Part shown: in pieces, positions 20,468-29,777 of the stretch
Position numbering within the stretch: position 1 is the stretch's first letter
How the letters are laid out: each line of letters starts with the position of its first letter
NCBI GenBank assembly: GCA_026983675.1
Contig: JALSTP010000129.1
Location: 1-50,802, forward strand
Source: Sedimenticola sp.
GTDB lineage: Bacteria; Pseudomonadota; Gammaproteobacteria; Chromatiales; Chromatiaceae
Length of the DNA: 50,802 bases
Reading direction: 5' to 3'
The notes under the pieces: generated by a model
Database searches by the model: none
What the model was told of the DNA's origin: nothing
Seen by the model: only the letters and a program-made list of their open reading frames with translations
Made by a program: the position numbers and the translations under genes

Positions 20468-20508
20468 TTATTAACCCGGCAACAATATATATTGTATTCA
20501 GCCGTGGC
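20468..20508. repeat. Solo left end of the dispersed TTATTAACCCGG element
   Basis: Matches the terminal repeat through CAGCCG and then GTGGC, the same continuation as the 86-bp copy at 25002. It is flanked by TA. A clean right end is missing, though GATATATAT at 20545-20553 could be a decayed right arm. It lies between the ArsR gene and the efflux operon. Confidence 0.75.
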
Positions 20509-20541
20509 GTGCCGGTTCGCAGCAAGGCGCCCCATCGCCGC

Positions 20542-20583
20542 TTGATATATATCAACGAACGTATATAGCTTTTTCCCTATAAT
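20542..20583 (+). promoter_or_regulatory. Candidate efflux-operon promoter with palindromic operator
   Basis: TTGATATATATCAA (20542-20555) is a perfect 14-bp palindrome, and a perfect TATAAT lies at 20578-20583. The palindrome covers the region where the -35 should be and no good -35 hexamer is visible. ArsR/SmtB repressors bind AT-rich palindromes in this kind of place, so the site could answer to the ArsR gene just upstream. The regulation is inference. Confidence 0.5.
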
Positions 20584-20742
20584 TTCTGCATCGATTCGAC
20601 AAGAACAAGCACCATCCTCTTTGAATCCGTGAGCTTGAGAAAGGGTCGATCCGGCGCCTTGGGCGGCGTTCGATCCTTGTCATACGGGGAATTATGGATG
20701 TCCGCGGCTGTTCCGTGTTCCGCCTTCCCTCCAGGAAACGAC

Positions 20743-21882
20743 ATGAAAAAAATCATCCTTTATCTGCTGGCTGCCCTGATCATCGCCGCACTTGTGGCAG
20801 GTGGAATCAAGCTTCGCCACAAACGCCAACAGCAGTTGGCGGACGCACCCACGGTGGAACAATCCGCCTGGGCCGTGGAGACCGCTGTCGTGAAGCGGGG
20901 GCGGGTGACACGGGGATTCCCCACGCTGGCCCTGTTGAAAGGCGCCAGCGAGGTGGCGGTGGCGCCGCGTCTTGGGGGCATCATCCTTGAAATGGGCGCG
21001 CGAGAAGGCGAACGGATCAAGGAAGGCACGGTGATCGCCCGCATCGACACCCGCGAACTCGAGGACAAACTCGCCAGCCTGGAGGCGCAACTCGCGGGCG
21101 CCAAAGTGGATGCACAACGCAAGGCGCGTGATGCCCGCCGGGTACGCAAGCTACTGAAGGACCACAGCATCAGCGAGTCCCAGGCGGACCAGACCCTCTC
21201 CGCAGCGCGCAGCGCGCGCGAGAAGGTCCACAGCCTGCGCAGCCAGATGGCGGCGGAACGCATCCGGCTCGGATATGCGGAGGTCAAGGCGCCTTTCGAC
21301 GGGGTCATCTCCGCGCGGCTGGCCGACCCTGGCGACCTCGCCGCGCCGGGCAAACCCCTTTATCGTCTGATCGCCACCGGCAGCGGCCGGCTGGAGGTGC
21401 GCCTGCCCGCCGAGGTTCTCGGACAGGTGCATCCCGGCACTGAAGTGGACGTTCGCATCGGTAACGAGACGCTGAACCTGCAGGCGACCCGGGTTTTCCC
21501 CTCGCTGGACGAACGCTCGCTGGGTCGGCTCGAAGTGGATCTCGATCACATCCCCGCTGGCGTTGTCCCCGGCGCCCTGCTCCCCGCCCGGGTCGTCCTC
21601 CAGGCGCTCGACGACGCACTGACCGTCCCCCCCAACGCCTTGATCCTGGGAGAGCACACCGGCAAAGGCGGGGTCTACAGGATCGACCCAGAGAACCACA
21701 CGCTCTCGCGGGTGCCGGTCAAGATCCTGCTGCGCGGCAAGGAAGGGGTTGCGCTGAGTGGCGACCTCCAGCCTGGAGACCAAGTCGTGACCGGTCACGA
21801 AACCACCCTGTTACGACTGAGAGCGGGTGACCGCGTGGTGATCCATAAGGCGGACGCCCTTTCCACCGGGGCGGATCGATGA
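20743..21882 (+). CDS. RND efflux periplasmic adaptor (membrane fusion protein)
   Basis: HlyD/AcrA-type adaptor of 379 residues that should link an inner-membrane RND pump to an outer-membrane channel. The N-terminus MKKIILYLLAALIIAALVAGG is an uncleaved anchor or signal without a lipobox Cys. A biotinyl-lipoyl half-motif (VAPRLGGIILEMGAREGERIKEGTVIARID) is followed by an alpha-helical hairpin rich in Ala/Lys/Arg, the second lipoyl half (VKAPFDGVISARLADPGDLAAPGKPLYRL), and a beta-barrel domain. Start at 20743 has AGGAA 5 nt upstream. Its stop overlaps the pump start as ATGA, so the two are translationally coupled. No outer-membrane factor gene is present. Confidence 0.92.
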   Translation: MKKIILYLLAALIIAALVAGGIKLRHKRQQQLADAPTVEQSAWAVETAVVKRGRVTRGFPTLALLKGASEVAVAPRLGGIILEMGAREGERIKEGTVIARIDTRELEDKLASLEAQLAGAKVDAQRKARDARRVRKLLKDHSISESQADQTLSAARSAREKVHSLRSQMAAERIRLGYAEVKAPFDGVISARLADPGDLAAPGKPLYRLIATGSGRLEVRLPAEVLGQVHPGTEVDVRIGNETLNLQATRVFPSLDERSLGRLEVDLDHIPAGVVPGALLPARVVLQALDDALTVPPNALILGEHTGKGGVYRIDPENHTLSRVPVKILLRGKEGVALSGDLQPGDQVVTGHETTLLRLRAGDRVVIHKADALSTGADR

Positions 21883-24800
21883 ACGCAGTGGAACGCCTGC
21901 TGCGCCACCCCCATGCCATCGTCGCCTTCACCCTGGTGGCGGTGCTTGTGGGCGTCATGGGCTACCTGAAGATGCCGATCAACCTGTTCCCGGACACCAA
22001 CCGACCCATGGTTTCTGTGGTGACCCAGTGGCCGGGCGCCACTGCCGATGACGTTGCGCTGGAGGTCACCCATCCGGTCGAGGTGCGTCTGTCGGCACTC
22101 GAAGGGGTGCGCAGGGTCACCTCTACCTCCCGTGATCAGGTCTCATTGGTGCAGGTGGAATTCGAGTATGGCAATGACATCGACCTCGCGGCGGCACGGG
22201 TGGAGACCGGACTGAAACGGGTCACCGGCGCACTGCCGGAAGGGGTGCGAGAGCCACTCATCTTTCGCATTACCGACGCCGCCCACGCCGCCATGGTGCT
22301 GGCCGTACGGGCGGCCCCCAGTACCGCACTCGACCTGGGGCAGGTGCGGCGCATCGCCGAAAATCCGCTGCGTGACCGGCTGCTGAACGTCCCCGGCGTC
22401 TCCGAGGCCGAGATCTTCGGTGGCGACCGCCGTCGGGTGGCCATCGAGCTGGACCGCGATCGGCTGGTGGCGCACGATCTCGACATCAAGCAGGTGGCCG
22501 CCGCACTCGCCGCCGACAACGACTCCCGGCCCGCCGGTCTGGTCGAACGCGACCCTTACCGGCTGCTGTTGACCACCCGTAACCTGGCGCACGGCCTGGA
22601 CGATCTGGCCGGCGTTCTGGTGCCCGTGAAGGGCGGTGGATTCGTGCGCGTGGGCGACCTGGGCACGGTATCCTGGGGCCGGGTGGATCCCACCAGCCTC
22701 TATCAGGGCAACGGCAAGGCCGCCGTTGCCGTGGCCCTGCTGCGGGGCGAAAAAGGCAACACCAACGATGTAGTCAAGGCCATGAAAACGGCGCTGCCCG
22801 CCATCCAGGCCGAATTTCCCATGCTTGAGATCTCCGTCGCCGATACCCAGGGCCGGCTCATCGACCTGACCGTCTCAAACATGCTCGACGCGCTGCGCGA
22901 TGCAGTGATCATGACGGTACTGGTGATCCTGCTGTTTCTGGCGGACAGCCGCGCGGCCTTCGTCACCGCCCTCTCGCTGCCTTTCACCTACCTGCTCACC
23001 TTCGCCGTCATGTGGCTGTCCGGTTACGAGCTGAACATGGTCACCCTGACCGCGGTGATCATTGCCGTGGGGATGTTGGCGGATGACGCCATCGTCGTGA
23101 TCGAGAACATCCAGCGGCGCATGGAGCAGTTCGGCGAGTCGGGCATGACCGTGGCCGCACGTGGCACCCAGGAGGTGATGCTGGCGGTACTCTCCGGCAC
23201 CCTCTCGAACGCCATCGTCCTGCTGCCAATCATCTTCATTGGCGGCTACGTGCAGACGGTTCTGCGGCCGCTGTCGGTAAGCCTGGCGATCGCCCTGTTC
23301 GCCTCCTTCGTGGTCTCCATCACCGTCATCCCGTTGCTCACCCCCTGGCTACTCAAACCCGGCGCCCGCGACCCGCTGGGACGCCTGCTGCGGCCCTTCG
23401 ATGGTCTCGTCCTGTCGCCGCTGAAGCGCTTCTACGCCGGCCTGGTAGACTGGGGGCTGCGCCACCGGGCGCTGGTGTTGCTTGTCTTCCTGGGTCTGTT
23501 CGTCTTCTCCGCGAAACAGATGCCACTGGTGGGACGCGAACTGATGCCCTTGATGGACACTGGCATCTTCCTGATCAATTTCGAGGCAGAACCCGATACC
23601 GACGAAGCCCGGATGCAGCGCATCGCCCGCCAGGTGGACGCGGCGGTGCGCGAGTCCATCCCGGCGAAATGGCTGCTCTCCAGTTCCACGGTGATCGGTT
23701 CCGAGGCCGGTGTGCGGGCCTTCGGCGCGGCGCGCACCTTCCAGCGGGGACAGAGCACGGTCAACCTGATCGACCGTTTCTCACGCGACAAGAGCATCTA
23801 CGAAATTGAGCAGGCGGTGCGGAGGCGGGTCCGCGCCATCCCCGGTCTGATCAGCGCCAACGTCAGCGAGTACGGCGCCACTCCGCTCTCCTCCATCCGC
23901 GGCAGCGTCGATGTCATGATCAGCGGCCCGGACTGGCGAGTGCTCGACCGGCTCGCCAACGAAGCGATGGAGCGACTGGCAAAAGTGCGCGGACTGACCG
24001 GCATCGAACGCTCCTGGCAGGGCCATTCGCACCGCATCCAGCTCGATGTGGACCCCCTCCAGGCCCACCATTTCGGCCTCACCGCCGACGCCATCGCACA
24101 GCAAGTGGCGGCCGCCATTGGCGGCATCCCCGGCGGTCGCCTGCGCGTGGCGGGCGAAAACCCGGTCCCGGTCTGGGTGCGGCTCGAAGGCGACCAGCGC
24201 AACGACCCCGAGATGCTCGCCGGTCTGCCGATCCGCACACCGTCGGGCAAACTGATCCCCCTCTCCAACCTGGCCAGGACCTCGGTGGAATATGCGCCCG
24301 CCTCGCACACCCACCAGTCGCTCGTCCCCACCGTGGATGTCATCGGCTACCGCCGCAACGTGGCGGTCACCCACTTGCAGGAGAACGTGGAAGCCGCCCT
24401 CGCCGGACTGGATCTGCCACGTGGTTATTCACTCAGCCACGAGGGCGAAATCAAACAGATGGGTGAATCCTTCGGCCGCCTGATCAAGGCGCTGGCACTC
24501 GGCCTCGCCCTGCTCTACTTGTCGCTGGCCGTGACCTTCCGCTCCTTCCTGCACCCCGTGGCGATCCTGGGCACCCTGCCCCTGGCCATCATCGGCGCCG
24601 CCTGGGCCATGATGATCGCCGACAAGCATGGCTGCATGCCCTCCTTCATGGGGCTCATCCTGCTGATGGGCATCGTGGTCAAAAACGGCATCTTACTGGT
24701 GGACTTCATCCAGGTGGCCCTTGCGGAGGGCAAATCGTTGCGCGACGCCATCCTAGAAGCGGTCCAGCTCCGCACCCGGCCGATCCTGATGACCGCCGGC

Positions 24801-24992
24801 GCGGTGATCGTCGGCATGATCCCCATCGCGCGGGAGTGGGCAGTGGGGATCGAGCGCCTCTCGCCCTTGGCGGTGGTGGCCATCGGCGGCCTGATCGCCG
24901 GCACCTTCCTCACCCTGCTGGTGGTGCCGGTGCTGTTCCATGCCCTGGAGAGCGGCTGGCGCCGCCTTGCAGGGAAGCGGCGTAGCACGTAA
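21879..24992 (+). CDS. RND multidrug efflux pump (HAE-1/AcrB-like)
   Basis: Inner-membrane proton-driven exporter of 1037 residues, the normal RND length. It has the two-fold layout: a first membrane helix, a large periplasmic loop, a membrane block, then a second repeat. The TM4 proton-relay motif reads GMLADDAIVVIENIQRRME with the paired Asp seen in AcrB; GYELNMVTLTAVIIAVG precedes it. The second half contains MGLILLMGIVVKNGILLVDF. These signatures indicate the hydrophobe/amphiphile group rather than the CzcA-type metal group. Substrate is unknown; the ArsR gene upstream hints at regulation by a metalloid or another stress. A palindromic repeat element lies 10 bp past the stop. Confidence 0.95.
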   Translation: MNAVERLLRHPHAIVAFTLVAVLVGVMGYLKMPINLFPDTNRPMVSVVTQWPGATADDVALEVTHPVEVRLSALEGVRRVTSTSRDQVSLVQVEFEYGNDIDLAAARVETGLKRVTGALPEGVREPLIFRITDAAHAAMVLAVRAAPSTALDLGQVRRIAENPLRDRLLNVPGVSEAEIFGGDRRRVAIELDRDRLVAHDLDIKQVAAALAADNDSRPAGLVERDPYRLLLTTRNLAHGLDDLAGVLVPVKGGGFVRVGDLGTVSWGRVDPTSLYQGNGKAAVAVALLRGEKGNTNDVVKAMKTALPAIQAEFPMLEISVADTQGRLIDLTVSNMLDALRDAVIMTVLVILLFLADSRAAFVTALSLPFTYLLTFAVMWLSGYELNMVTLTAVIIAVGMLADDAIVVIENIQRRMEQFGESGMTVAARGTQEVMLAVLSGTLSNAIVLLPIIFIGGYVQTVLRPLSVSLAIALFASFVVSITVIPLLTPWLLKPGARDPLGRLLRPFDGLVLSPLKRFYAGLVDWGLRHRALVLLVFLGLFVFSAKQMPLVGRELMPLMDTGIFLINFEAEPDTDEARMQRIARQVDAAVRESIPAKWLLSSSTVIGSEAGVRAFGAARTFQRGQSTVNLIDRFSRDKSIYEIEQAVRRRVRAIPGLISANVSEYGATPLSSIRGSVDVMISGPDWRVLDRLANEAMERLAKVRGLTGIERSWQGHSHRIQLDVDPLQAHHFGLTADAIAQQVAAAIGGIPGGRLRVAGENPVPVWVRLEGDQRNDPEMLAGLPIRTPSGKLIPLSNLARTSVEYAPASHTHQSLVPTVDVIGYRRNVAVTHLQENVEAALAGLDLPRGYSLSHEGEIKQMGESFGRLIKALALGLALLYLSLAVTFRSFLHPVAILGTLPLAIIGAAWAMMIADKHGCMPSFMGLILLMGIVVKNGILLVDFIQVALAEGKSLRDAILEAVQLRTRPILMTAGAVIVGMIPIAREWAVGIERLSPLAVVAIGGLIAGTFLTLLVVPVLFHALESGWRRLAGKRRST

Positions 24993-25001
24993 AGATCGAC
25001 T

Positions 25002-25087
25002 TTATTAACCCGGCAACACTATATATCGTATTCAGCCGTGGCCTGCCTGCAGCCCTGAATGCGATATATAGTGTTGCCGGGTTAATA
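25002..25087. mobile_element. 86-bp hairpin copy of the dispersed MITE-like element
   Basis: Two arms, each beginning TTATTAACCCGGCAACACT on its own strand, face each other around a short GC-rich middle; the arms pair over about 34 bp with one mismatch. Both carry the variant ACACT where other copies have ACAAT, so the two arms changed together. TA flanks both ends. It lies between the convergent RND and hypF stops and provides the hypF stop codon (25082-25084). It probably works as a bidirectional terminator. Confidence 0.85.
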
Positions 25088-27385
25088 TCGGCAACAGCCC
25101 ACCGCCACCTGCCCCAGCGACAGTCCGCCGTCGTTGGCAGGCGCCTGTCGCGGCGCGAGAACACGGCGTCCCCCCTGCCGCAGTCGCCCACCGACCCCTT
25201 CCAGTAACAGCCTGTTCTGGAACACTCCACCGCCCAGCGCGACGGTATCCAGGCCATGTTCCCGGCACAGCGCGTCGGCGGTGGCCGCGATGGCCGTGGC
25301 GACGCCGTTGTGAACGCGTGCACCGATGAGGCCGGGGTCTGCCCCTTGCTCCAGATCGTTCAGCAGGGCCTGCCACAGAGGCGCGACGTCGAGTTGGCGA
25401 GCCCGCAACTGCACGGGGTATCCCGCGGCCGCGGGATCGTCCACATGGGGCGCCGACAGCGCCTCCAGTTGGATGGCCGCCTCGCCTTCGTAGGTGGCCC
25501 GCTCGCGGCAGACACCCAATGCCGCCGCCACGGCATCGAACAGGCGGCCGGCGGACGAGGCCAGCGGGCTGTTAACGCCTCTCTCCATCATACGGATCAG
25601 AGTGTCCAATGGCCTGTCTTCAAGGAAGCGGATCAGCTCCAGCCCACCGTAGCGCGCCCTCACCGTATCCCACTCCAGCACAGTGGCGAGATGAGCGAAG
25701 GTGTTACGCCAGGGCTCATGAATTGCCTTGGCGCCGCCTGGCATGGGTACCGGCTGGAAGTGGGCCAACCGCCGGTACCTCCGGTAATCGGCCAGCAGAA
25801 ACTCGCCACCCCACAGGGTCCCGTCCCCGCCGTACCCCAGCCCGTCCAGCGCCACCCCGAGCACCGGCGCATCCTCGGGGCGAATGCCGGCCTCGGCCAT
25901 GCAGGCGGCGATATGGGCGTGGTGATGTTGCGCCTCGACGAGCGGAATCCCCAGTTCGTCGGCCAGCGCCCGGCCCACCTGGGTGGAGAGATAACCGGGA
26001 TGCCGGTCCACTACGATGCGTTCGGGATCGAAATCGAACAGCCGCCGGTAGTGCTGGATCATGCGCCGATACTCGCGCAGGGTCGCCGCCTCCTCCAGAT
26101 CGCCGAGGTGCTGCGACAGGATGGCCTGGCCGTCACGCAGGAGGCAGAAGGTGCTCTTCAGTTCGCCGCCCATCGCCAGTATCCGCGGCGCGTTCCGAAA
26201 TGCCGCCGGCAACGGGATCGGCCGCGGCGCATGACCGCGCGCGCGCCGAAGCATGCGTGGCGCGCCATCCATAATCCGCACCACCGAATCGTCCAGGCGG
26301 GTGGCGATCTCCCGGTCATGCAGCAAAAAGTGGTCGGCGACACCGTGCAGGCGTGCTCTCGCCTCATCGTTGCCGATACACTGCGGCGCGTCGCTGAGAT
26401 TACCCGAGGTGAGCACGATGGGGCGCTGCATGTGCTGCATGAGCACATGGTGCAATGGGGTGTATGGCAGCATGAAGCCCAGGGTATCCTGGCCGGGCGC
26501 CACCCCTTCCGCCAGCGGTATTCCCGCCTTTGGCAGAATCACGATTGGGGCGGCGCTGGAACTCAGCACCGCCCGCGCTCCGTCGTCCAGCCGGGCATGC
26601 CGTTGGATCTGATGGAGATCGCGGGCCATGAGCGCAAACGCCTTTCGAGAGCGTTGCTTGCGTATCCGCAACCGCCGCACTCCCTCCGCATCGGCAGCGT
26701 CGCACGCCAGGTGAATGCCGCCAATGCCCTTGATCGCCACGATCCGGCCCTCACAGAGCAAGCGGGCGGCGGCGGCGATGGCGTCCTCCGTCGGCGCCAC
26801 CGTTCCCGCCGCATCCTCCAGCCATACCCGCGGACCACATGCGGAACAGGCGTTTGGCTGGGCGTGGAACCGGCGATCGGCGGGGTCATCGTATTCCGAT
26901 CGACAAGCCGGACACATGGGAAAGGCCGCCATGGACGTGTTTGCGCGGTCGTAGGGGATGCGTCGCACGATGGAGAGGCGCGGACCGCAGTGGGTGCAGT
27001 TGGTGAAGGGGTAGCGGTAACGCCGGTCCGCCGGGTCGAGCACCTCGCGCAGACAGGCTTTACAGGTGGCGGCGTCGGGCGCCACGCCGGTGTGCGTCTC
27101 GCCGTCGTGGCTGACCACGATCTGGAAGTCATCCGGCGGGGCGCCGTGCACCAACGGCGTGCGTTCCACCGCCTCGATCACCGCCAATGGCGGCGCGTCC
27201 TGCTTGAGTGCGTGGACGAACCGATCACACACCGCTGGCTCACCCCACACTTCGACGACCACGCCACCGGCATCGTTCCACACCCGCCCCGTCAGCCCTT
27301 GGGCCTTCGCCAGCCGCCAGGCGGTGGGGCGGAAACCGACGCCCTGGACGATGCCCCGCACCCGGATCCGCTCACCCCTCAGCAT
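25082..27385 (-). CDS. hypF: Carbamoyltransferase HypF
   Basis: Makes the thiocarbamate on HypE from carbamoyl phosphate and ATP, the source of the cyanide ligands of [NiFe] hydrogenase. The 767 residues contain, in order, an acylphosphatase domain (RGIVQGVGFRPTAWRLA), two zinc fingers (CKACLREV and CTHCGP; CPACRSEY and CSACGP), a YrdC-like domain (KGIGGIHLACDA), and a Kae1-like domain with HHHAHIAACMAE and a final DGGLSLGQVAVG. Its ATG overlaps the hypE stop by 7 nt. The stop TAA is formed by the repeat end at 25082-25087, so the last one or two residues may be acquired. Last gene of the hypABCDEF operon. Confidence 0.96.
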   Translation of the reverse strand: MLRGERIRVRGIVQGVGFRPTAWRLAKAQGLTGRVWNDAGGVVVEVWGEPAVCDRFVHALKQDAPPLAVIEAVERTPLVHGAPPDDFQIVVSHDGETHTGVAPDAATCKACLREVLDPADRRYRYPFTNCTHCGPRLSIVRRIPYDRANTSMAAFPMCPACRSEYDDPADRRFHAQPNACSACGPRVWLEDAAGTVAPTEDAIAAAARLLCEGRIVAIKGIGGIHLACDAADAEGVRRLRIRKQRSRKAFALMARDLHQIQRHARLDDGARAVLSSSAAPIVILPKAGIPLAEGVAPGQDTLGFMLPYTPLHHVLMQHMQRPIVLTSGNLSDAPQCIGNDEARARLHGVADHFLLHDREIATRLDDSVVRIMDGAPRMLRRARGHAPRPIPLPAAFRNAPRILAMGGELKSTFCLLRDGQAILSQHLGDLEEAATLREYRRMIQHYRRLFDFDPERIVVDRHPGYLSTQVGRALADELGIPLVEAQHHHAHIAACMAEAGIRPEDAPVLGVALDGLGYGGDGTLWGGEFLLADYRRYRRLAHFQPVPMPGGAKAIHEPWRNTFAHLATVLEWDTVRARYGGLELIRFLEDRPLDTLIRMMERGVNSPLASSAGRLFDAVAAALGVCRERATYEGEAAIQLEALSAPHVDDPAAAGYPVQLRARQLDVAPLWQALLNDLEQGADPGLIGARVHNGVATAIAATADALCREHGLDTVALGGGVFQNRLLLEGVGGRLRQGGRRVLAPRQAPANDGGLSLGQVAVGCCRY

Positions 27386-28428
27386 ATGCGCGGCAGTGGC
27401 TCCCCCGCCAGCCAGTCCACCACCCGGTTGCCGCCGAAGCGGGTCTCCATCTGCACCAATCCGTCCGCGTCCGCCACCACCTGCCCAATGTGGGCCGCCC
27501 GGCGTCCCAGCGGATGGCCTTGCATCGTCTTCAGCAAGGCGGGGGCATCCTCCGCTGCGCAGATACAGACCAATTTGCCCTCGTTGGCCACGTAGAGAGG
27601 GTCCAGCCCCAGCAGTTCACAGGCGCCGGACACCTCTTCGTCCACCGGGATGGCGCGCTCTTGCAGGTGCATGCCCACGCCGGACTGCCGCGCCAGTTCG
27701 TTGAGTGTGGTGGCAAGACCGCCGCGGGTGGGGTCGCGCAGGCAGTGGATACCGGGCGCCGCCGAGACCATCTCCGCCACCAGTCCGTGCAGCGCCGCCG
27801 AATCCGATTCTATGGTGGTATCGAACTCCAGGTGCTCGCGGCTCGACATGACGGCCACGCCATGATTGCCGATGCTGCCGCTGAGCAGAATGGCGTCACC
27901 GGGCCGCGCACGGTCTCCCGAAATGGCCACGCCCTCGGGCACCATGCCGATGCCGGTGGTGGTGATGAATACCCCGTCACCCTTGCCCCGTTCCACCACC
28001 TTGGTGTCGCCGGTAATCACCGGCACACCAGCCTCGCGGGCGGCCTCACCCATGCTCGCCACGATGCGATCCAGATCGGCGAGCGGAAACCCCTCCTCCA
28101 GGATGAAACCGGCGCTGAGGTAGAGCGGGTGGGCGCCCGCCATGGCCACGTCGTTGAGCGTGCCATGCACCGCCAGCGCGCCGATGTCGCCGCCGGGGAA
28201 AAAGAGCGGCGAGATGACATGGCTGTCGGTGCTCATCACCATGCGTCCAGCCTCCACGTCGAAGGCCGCCTGGTCGTTGCCCTGACGCAAGAGGTCGTTG
28301 TCGAAGTGGCGCACAAACAGCGCATCGATGAGCTGCGCCATGGCGCGCCCGCCGCTGCCGTGGATCATCTCCACAGCGCCCCTCCGCACGTCCAGACGTT
28401 GGGAAAACCGTCTCGGCGTGCCGCTCAT
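27379..28428 (-). CDS. hypE: Hydrogenase maturation factor HypE
   Basis: Dehydrates the HypF-made C-terminal thiocarbamate to thiocyanate and passes cyanide to HypCD. It is a 349-residue PurM/AIR-synthase-like ATPase with VMSTDSHVISPLFFPGGDIGALAVHGTLNDVAMAGA near the N-terminus and GDTKVVERGKGDG. It ends PRIC; the terminal Cys is the carrier residue. The start (28426-28428) overlaps the hypD stop as ATGA. Confidence 0.97.
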   Translation of the reverse strand: MSGTPRRFSQRLDVRRGAVEMIHGSGGRAMAQLIDALFVRHFDNDLLRQGNDQAAFDVEAGRMVMSTDSHVISPLFFPGGDIGALAVHGTLNDVAMAGAHPLYLSAGFILEEGFPLADLDRIVASMGEAAREAGVPVITGDTKVVERGKGDGVFITTTGIGMVPEGVAISGDRARPGDAILLSGSIGNHGVAVMSSREHLEFDTTIESDSAALHGLVAEMVSAAPGIHCLRDPTRGGLATTLNELARQSGVGMHLQERAIPVDEEVSGACELLGLDPLYVANEGKLVCICAAEDAPALLKTMQGHPLGRRAAHIGQVVADADGLVQMETRFGGNRVVDWLAGEPLPRIC

Positions 28429-29552
28429 GCCGATGCAGCCTCCCCCGCCTGGCGGAAACGTCCGTAGCTCCAGTAGGCGGCGCAGGCCCCCTCCGACGAG
28501 ACCATGCAGGCGCCCATAGGGCGCTCGGGGGTACACACGCTGCCAAAGAGCTTGCAGTCGGGAGGCCGCTTCACGCCCCGCAAGATACTCGGACACTCGC
28601 ATCCCTTCACGTCCGGCGCTTCGATGGCGGGCACATCGAAACGCCGCTCCGCGTCGAAGTCGGCCCAGGCGGACCGGATGCGCAAGGCGCTCGCCGGCAC
28701 CCGGCCCAGCCCACGCCATTCGAAGCTGTCGCGCAGTTCCATCACCTCCGCCACCAATGCTTGCGCCTTACGGTTGCCGTCGCGGGTCACCGCGCGGGTG
28801 TATTCATTCTCCACTTCGGCGCGGCCCGCGTTGAGCTGGCGGATCAGCATCAATGCCGACTGCATCACATCCAACGGCTCGAAGCCGGCGATCACCACCG
28901 GTTTGCCATATGCCTTCACAAACACCTCGTAGGGCCGGCTGCCGATCACCGTACTCACGTGGGACGGCCCGAGGAAACCATCGATGGCGATGTCCCCCCG
29001 CGTATCGAGGATGCGATGCATGGCGGCGGGGGTGAGTACATGGTTGCAGAAGACGCTGAAGTTTCTGAGTCCCTCCGCTTGTGCCTGGCGGATGACCACG
29101 GCCGTGGGCGGGGTGGTGGTCTCGAAGCCGATGGCAAAAAACACCACCTCCCGGCCGGGGTTCGCGCGCGCGATTTTCAGGGCATCCTGGCTGGAGTAGA
29201 CCATGCGCACATCGCCCCCTTCGGCCTTCACCCTGAGCAGGTTCCTGCGGCCGCTGGCGGGTACCCGCAGCATGTCGCCGTAGCTGCAGAGGATGACCCC
29301 CTCCCGCTCCACCAACCGGATGGCGTTGTCGATGCGGCCGATGGGCAACACGCAGACCGGGCAACCGGGACCATGCACGAAGCGGACGTTCTCCGGCATC
29401 AGCCCCTGGACCCCATAGCGAAAGATGGCATGAGTATGACCACCGCAGAATTCCATGAGATGGTACTGACGGTTTGGCGCCGCCTCGCGGACGATGGCCT
29501 TGGCAAGCGTCTGCGCCAGATCCCTGCGGCGGAATTCGTCGATGTATTTCAT
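28425..29552 (-). CDS. hypD: Hydrogenase maturation factor HypD
   Basis: Fe-S scaffold protein that with HypC assembles the Fe(CN)2CO unit. 375 residues beginning MKYIDEFRRRDLAQTLA. Conserved motifs include MEFCGGHTHAIFRYG, VHGPGCPVCVLP, the FAIGFETTTPPTA region, and a C-terminal Cys cluster (GCECPSILRG, PDCKLFGSVCTPERPMGACMVS, EGACAAYW) that binds a [4Fe-4S] cluster. The start overlaps the hypC stop as ATGA and its own stop overlaps hypE. Confidence 0.97.
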   Translation of the reverse strand: MKYIDEFRRRDLAQTLAKAIVREAAPNRQYHLMEFCGGHTHAIFRYGVQGLMPENVRFVHGPGCPVCVLPIGRIDNAIRLVEREGVILCSYGDMLRVPASGRRNLLRVKAEGGDVRMVYSSQDALKIARANPGREVVFFAIGFETTTPPTAVVIRQAQAEGLRNFSVFCNHVLTPAAMHRILDTRGDIAIDGFLGPSHVSTVIGSRPYEVFVKAYGKPVVIAGFEPLDVMQSALMLIRQLNAGRAEVENEYTRAVTRDGNRKAQALVAEVMELRDSFEWRGLGRVPASALRIRSAWADFDAERRFDVPAIEAPDVKGCECPSILRGVKRPPDCKLFGSVCTPERPMGACMVSSEGACAAYWSYGRFRQAGEAASA

Positions 29553-29773
29553 GCGGACAGGCCCGCCTCGGCGAAGAGCGCCAGGGTGCGCTCCGCCTCC
29601 TCGGCGCTGATTCGATTCAGGGCATAGCCCACGTGAACGAGCACGTAGTCGCCCACCGCCACCCCCTCCACCAGCGCCAGAGAGATCTCTTTCTTCACCC
29701 CGCCGAGCGAAACAGTGGCCATGTCGACCGCCGTGTCGATGGCAATGACCTCGGCGGGCAAGGCCAGGCACAT
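29549..29773 (-). CDS. hypC: Hydrogenase assembly chaperone HypC/HybG family
   Basis: A 74-residue chaperone starting MCLALPAEVIAID; Cys2 is the conserved residue that binds iron and the large-subunit precursor. The central DYVLVHVGYALNRI is the family signature. Start at 29771-29773 lies 4 nt from the hypB stop, and the stop overlaps hypD. The reading frame extends 53 codons upstream into hypB but that part is a shadow. Confidence 0.96.
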   Translation of the reverse strand: MCLALPAEVIAIDTAVDMATVSLGGVKKEISLALVEGVAVGDYVLVHVGYALNRISAEEAERTLALFAEAGLSA

Positions 29774-29777
29774 GGGA

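Noticed and set aside
25256-27595. 779-residue open frame on the plus strand
   Set aside because: Antisense to hypF, which has complete domain motifs. The frame's composition is not protein-like.
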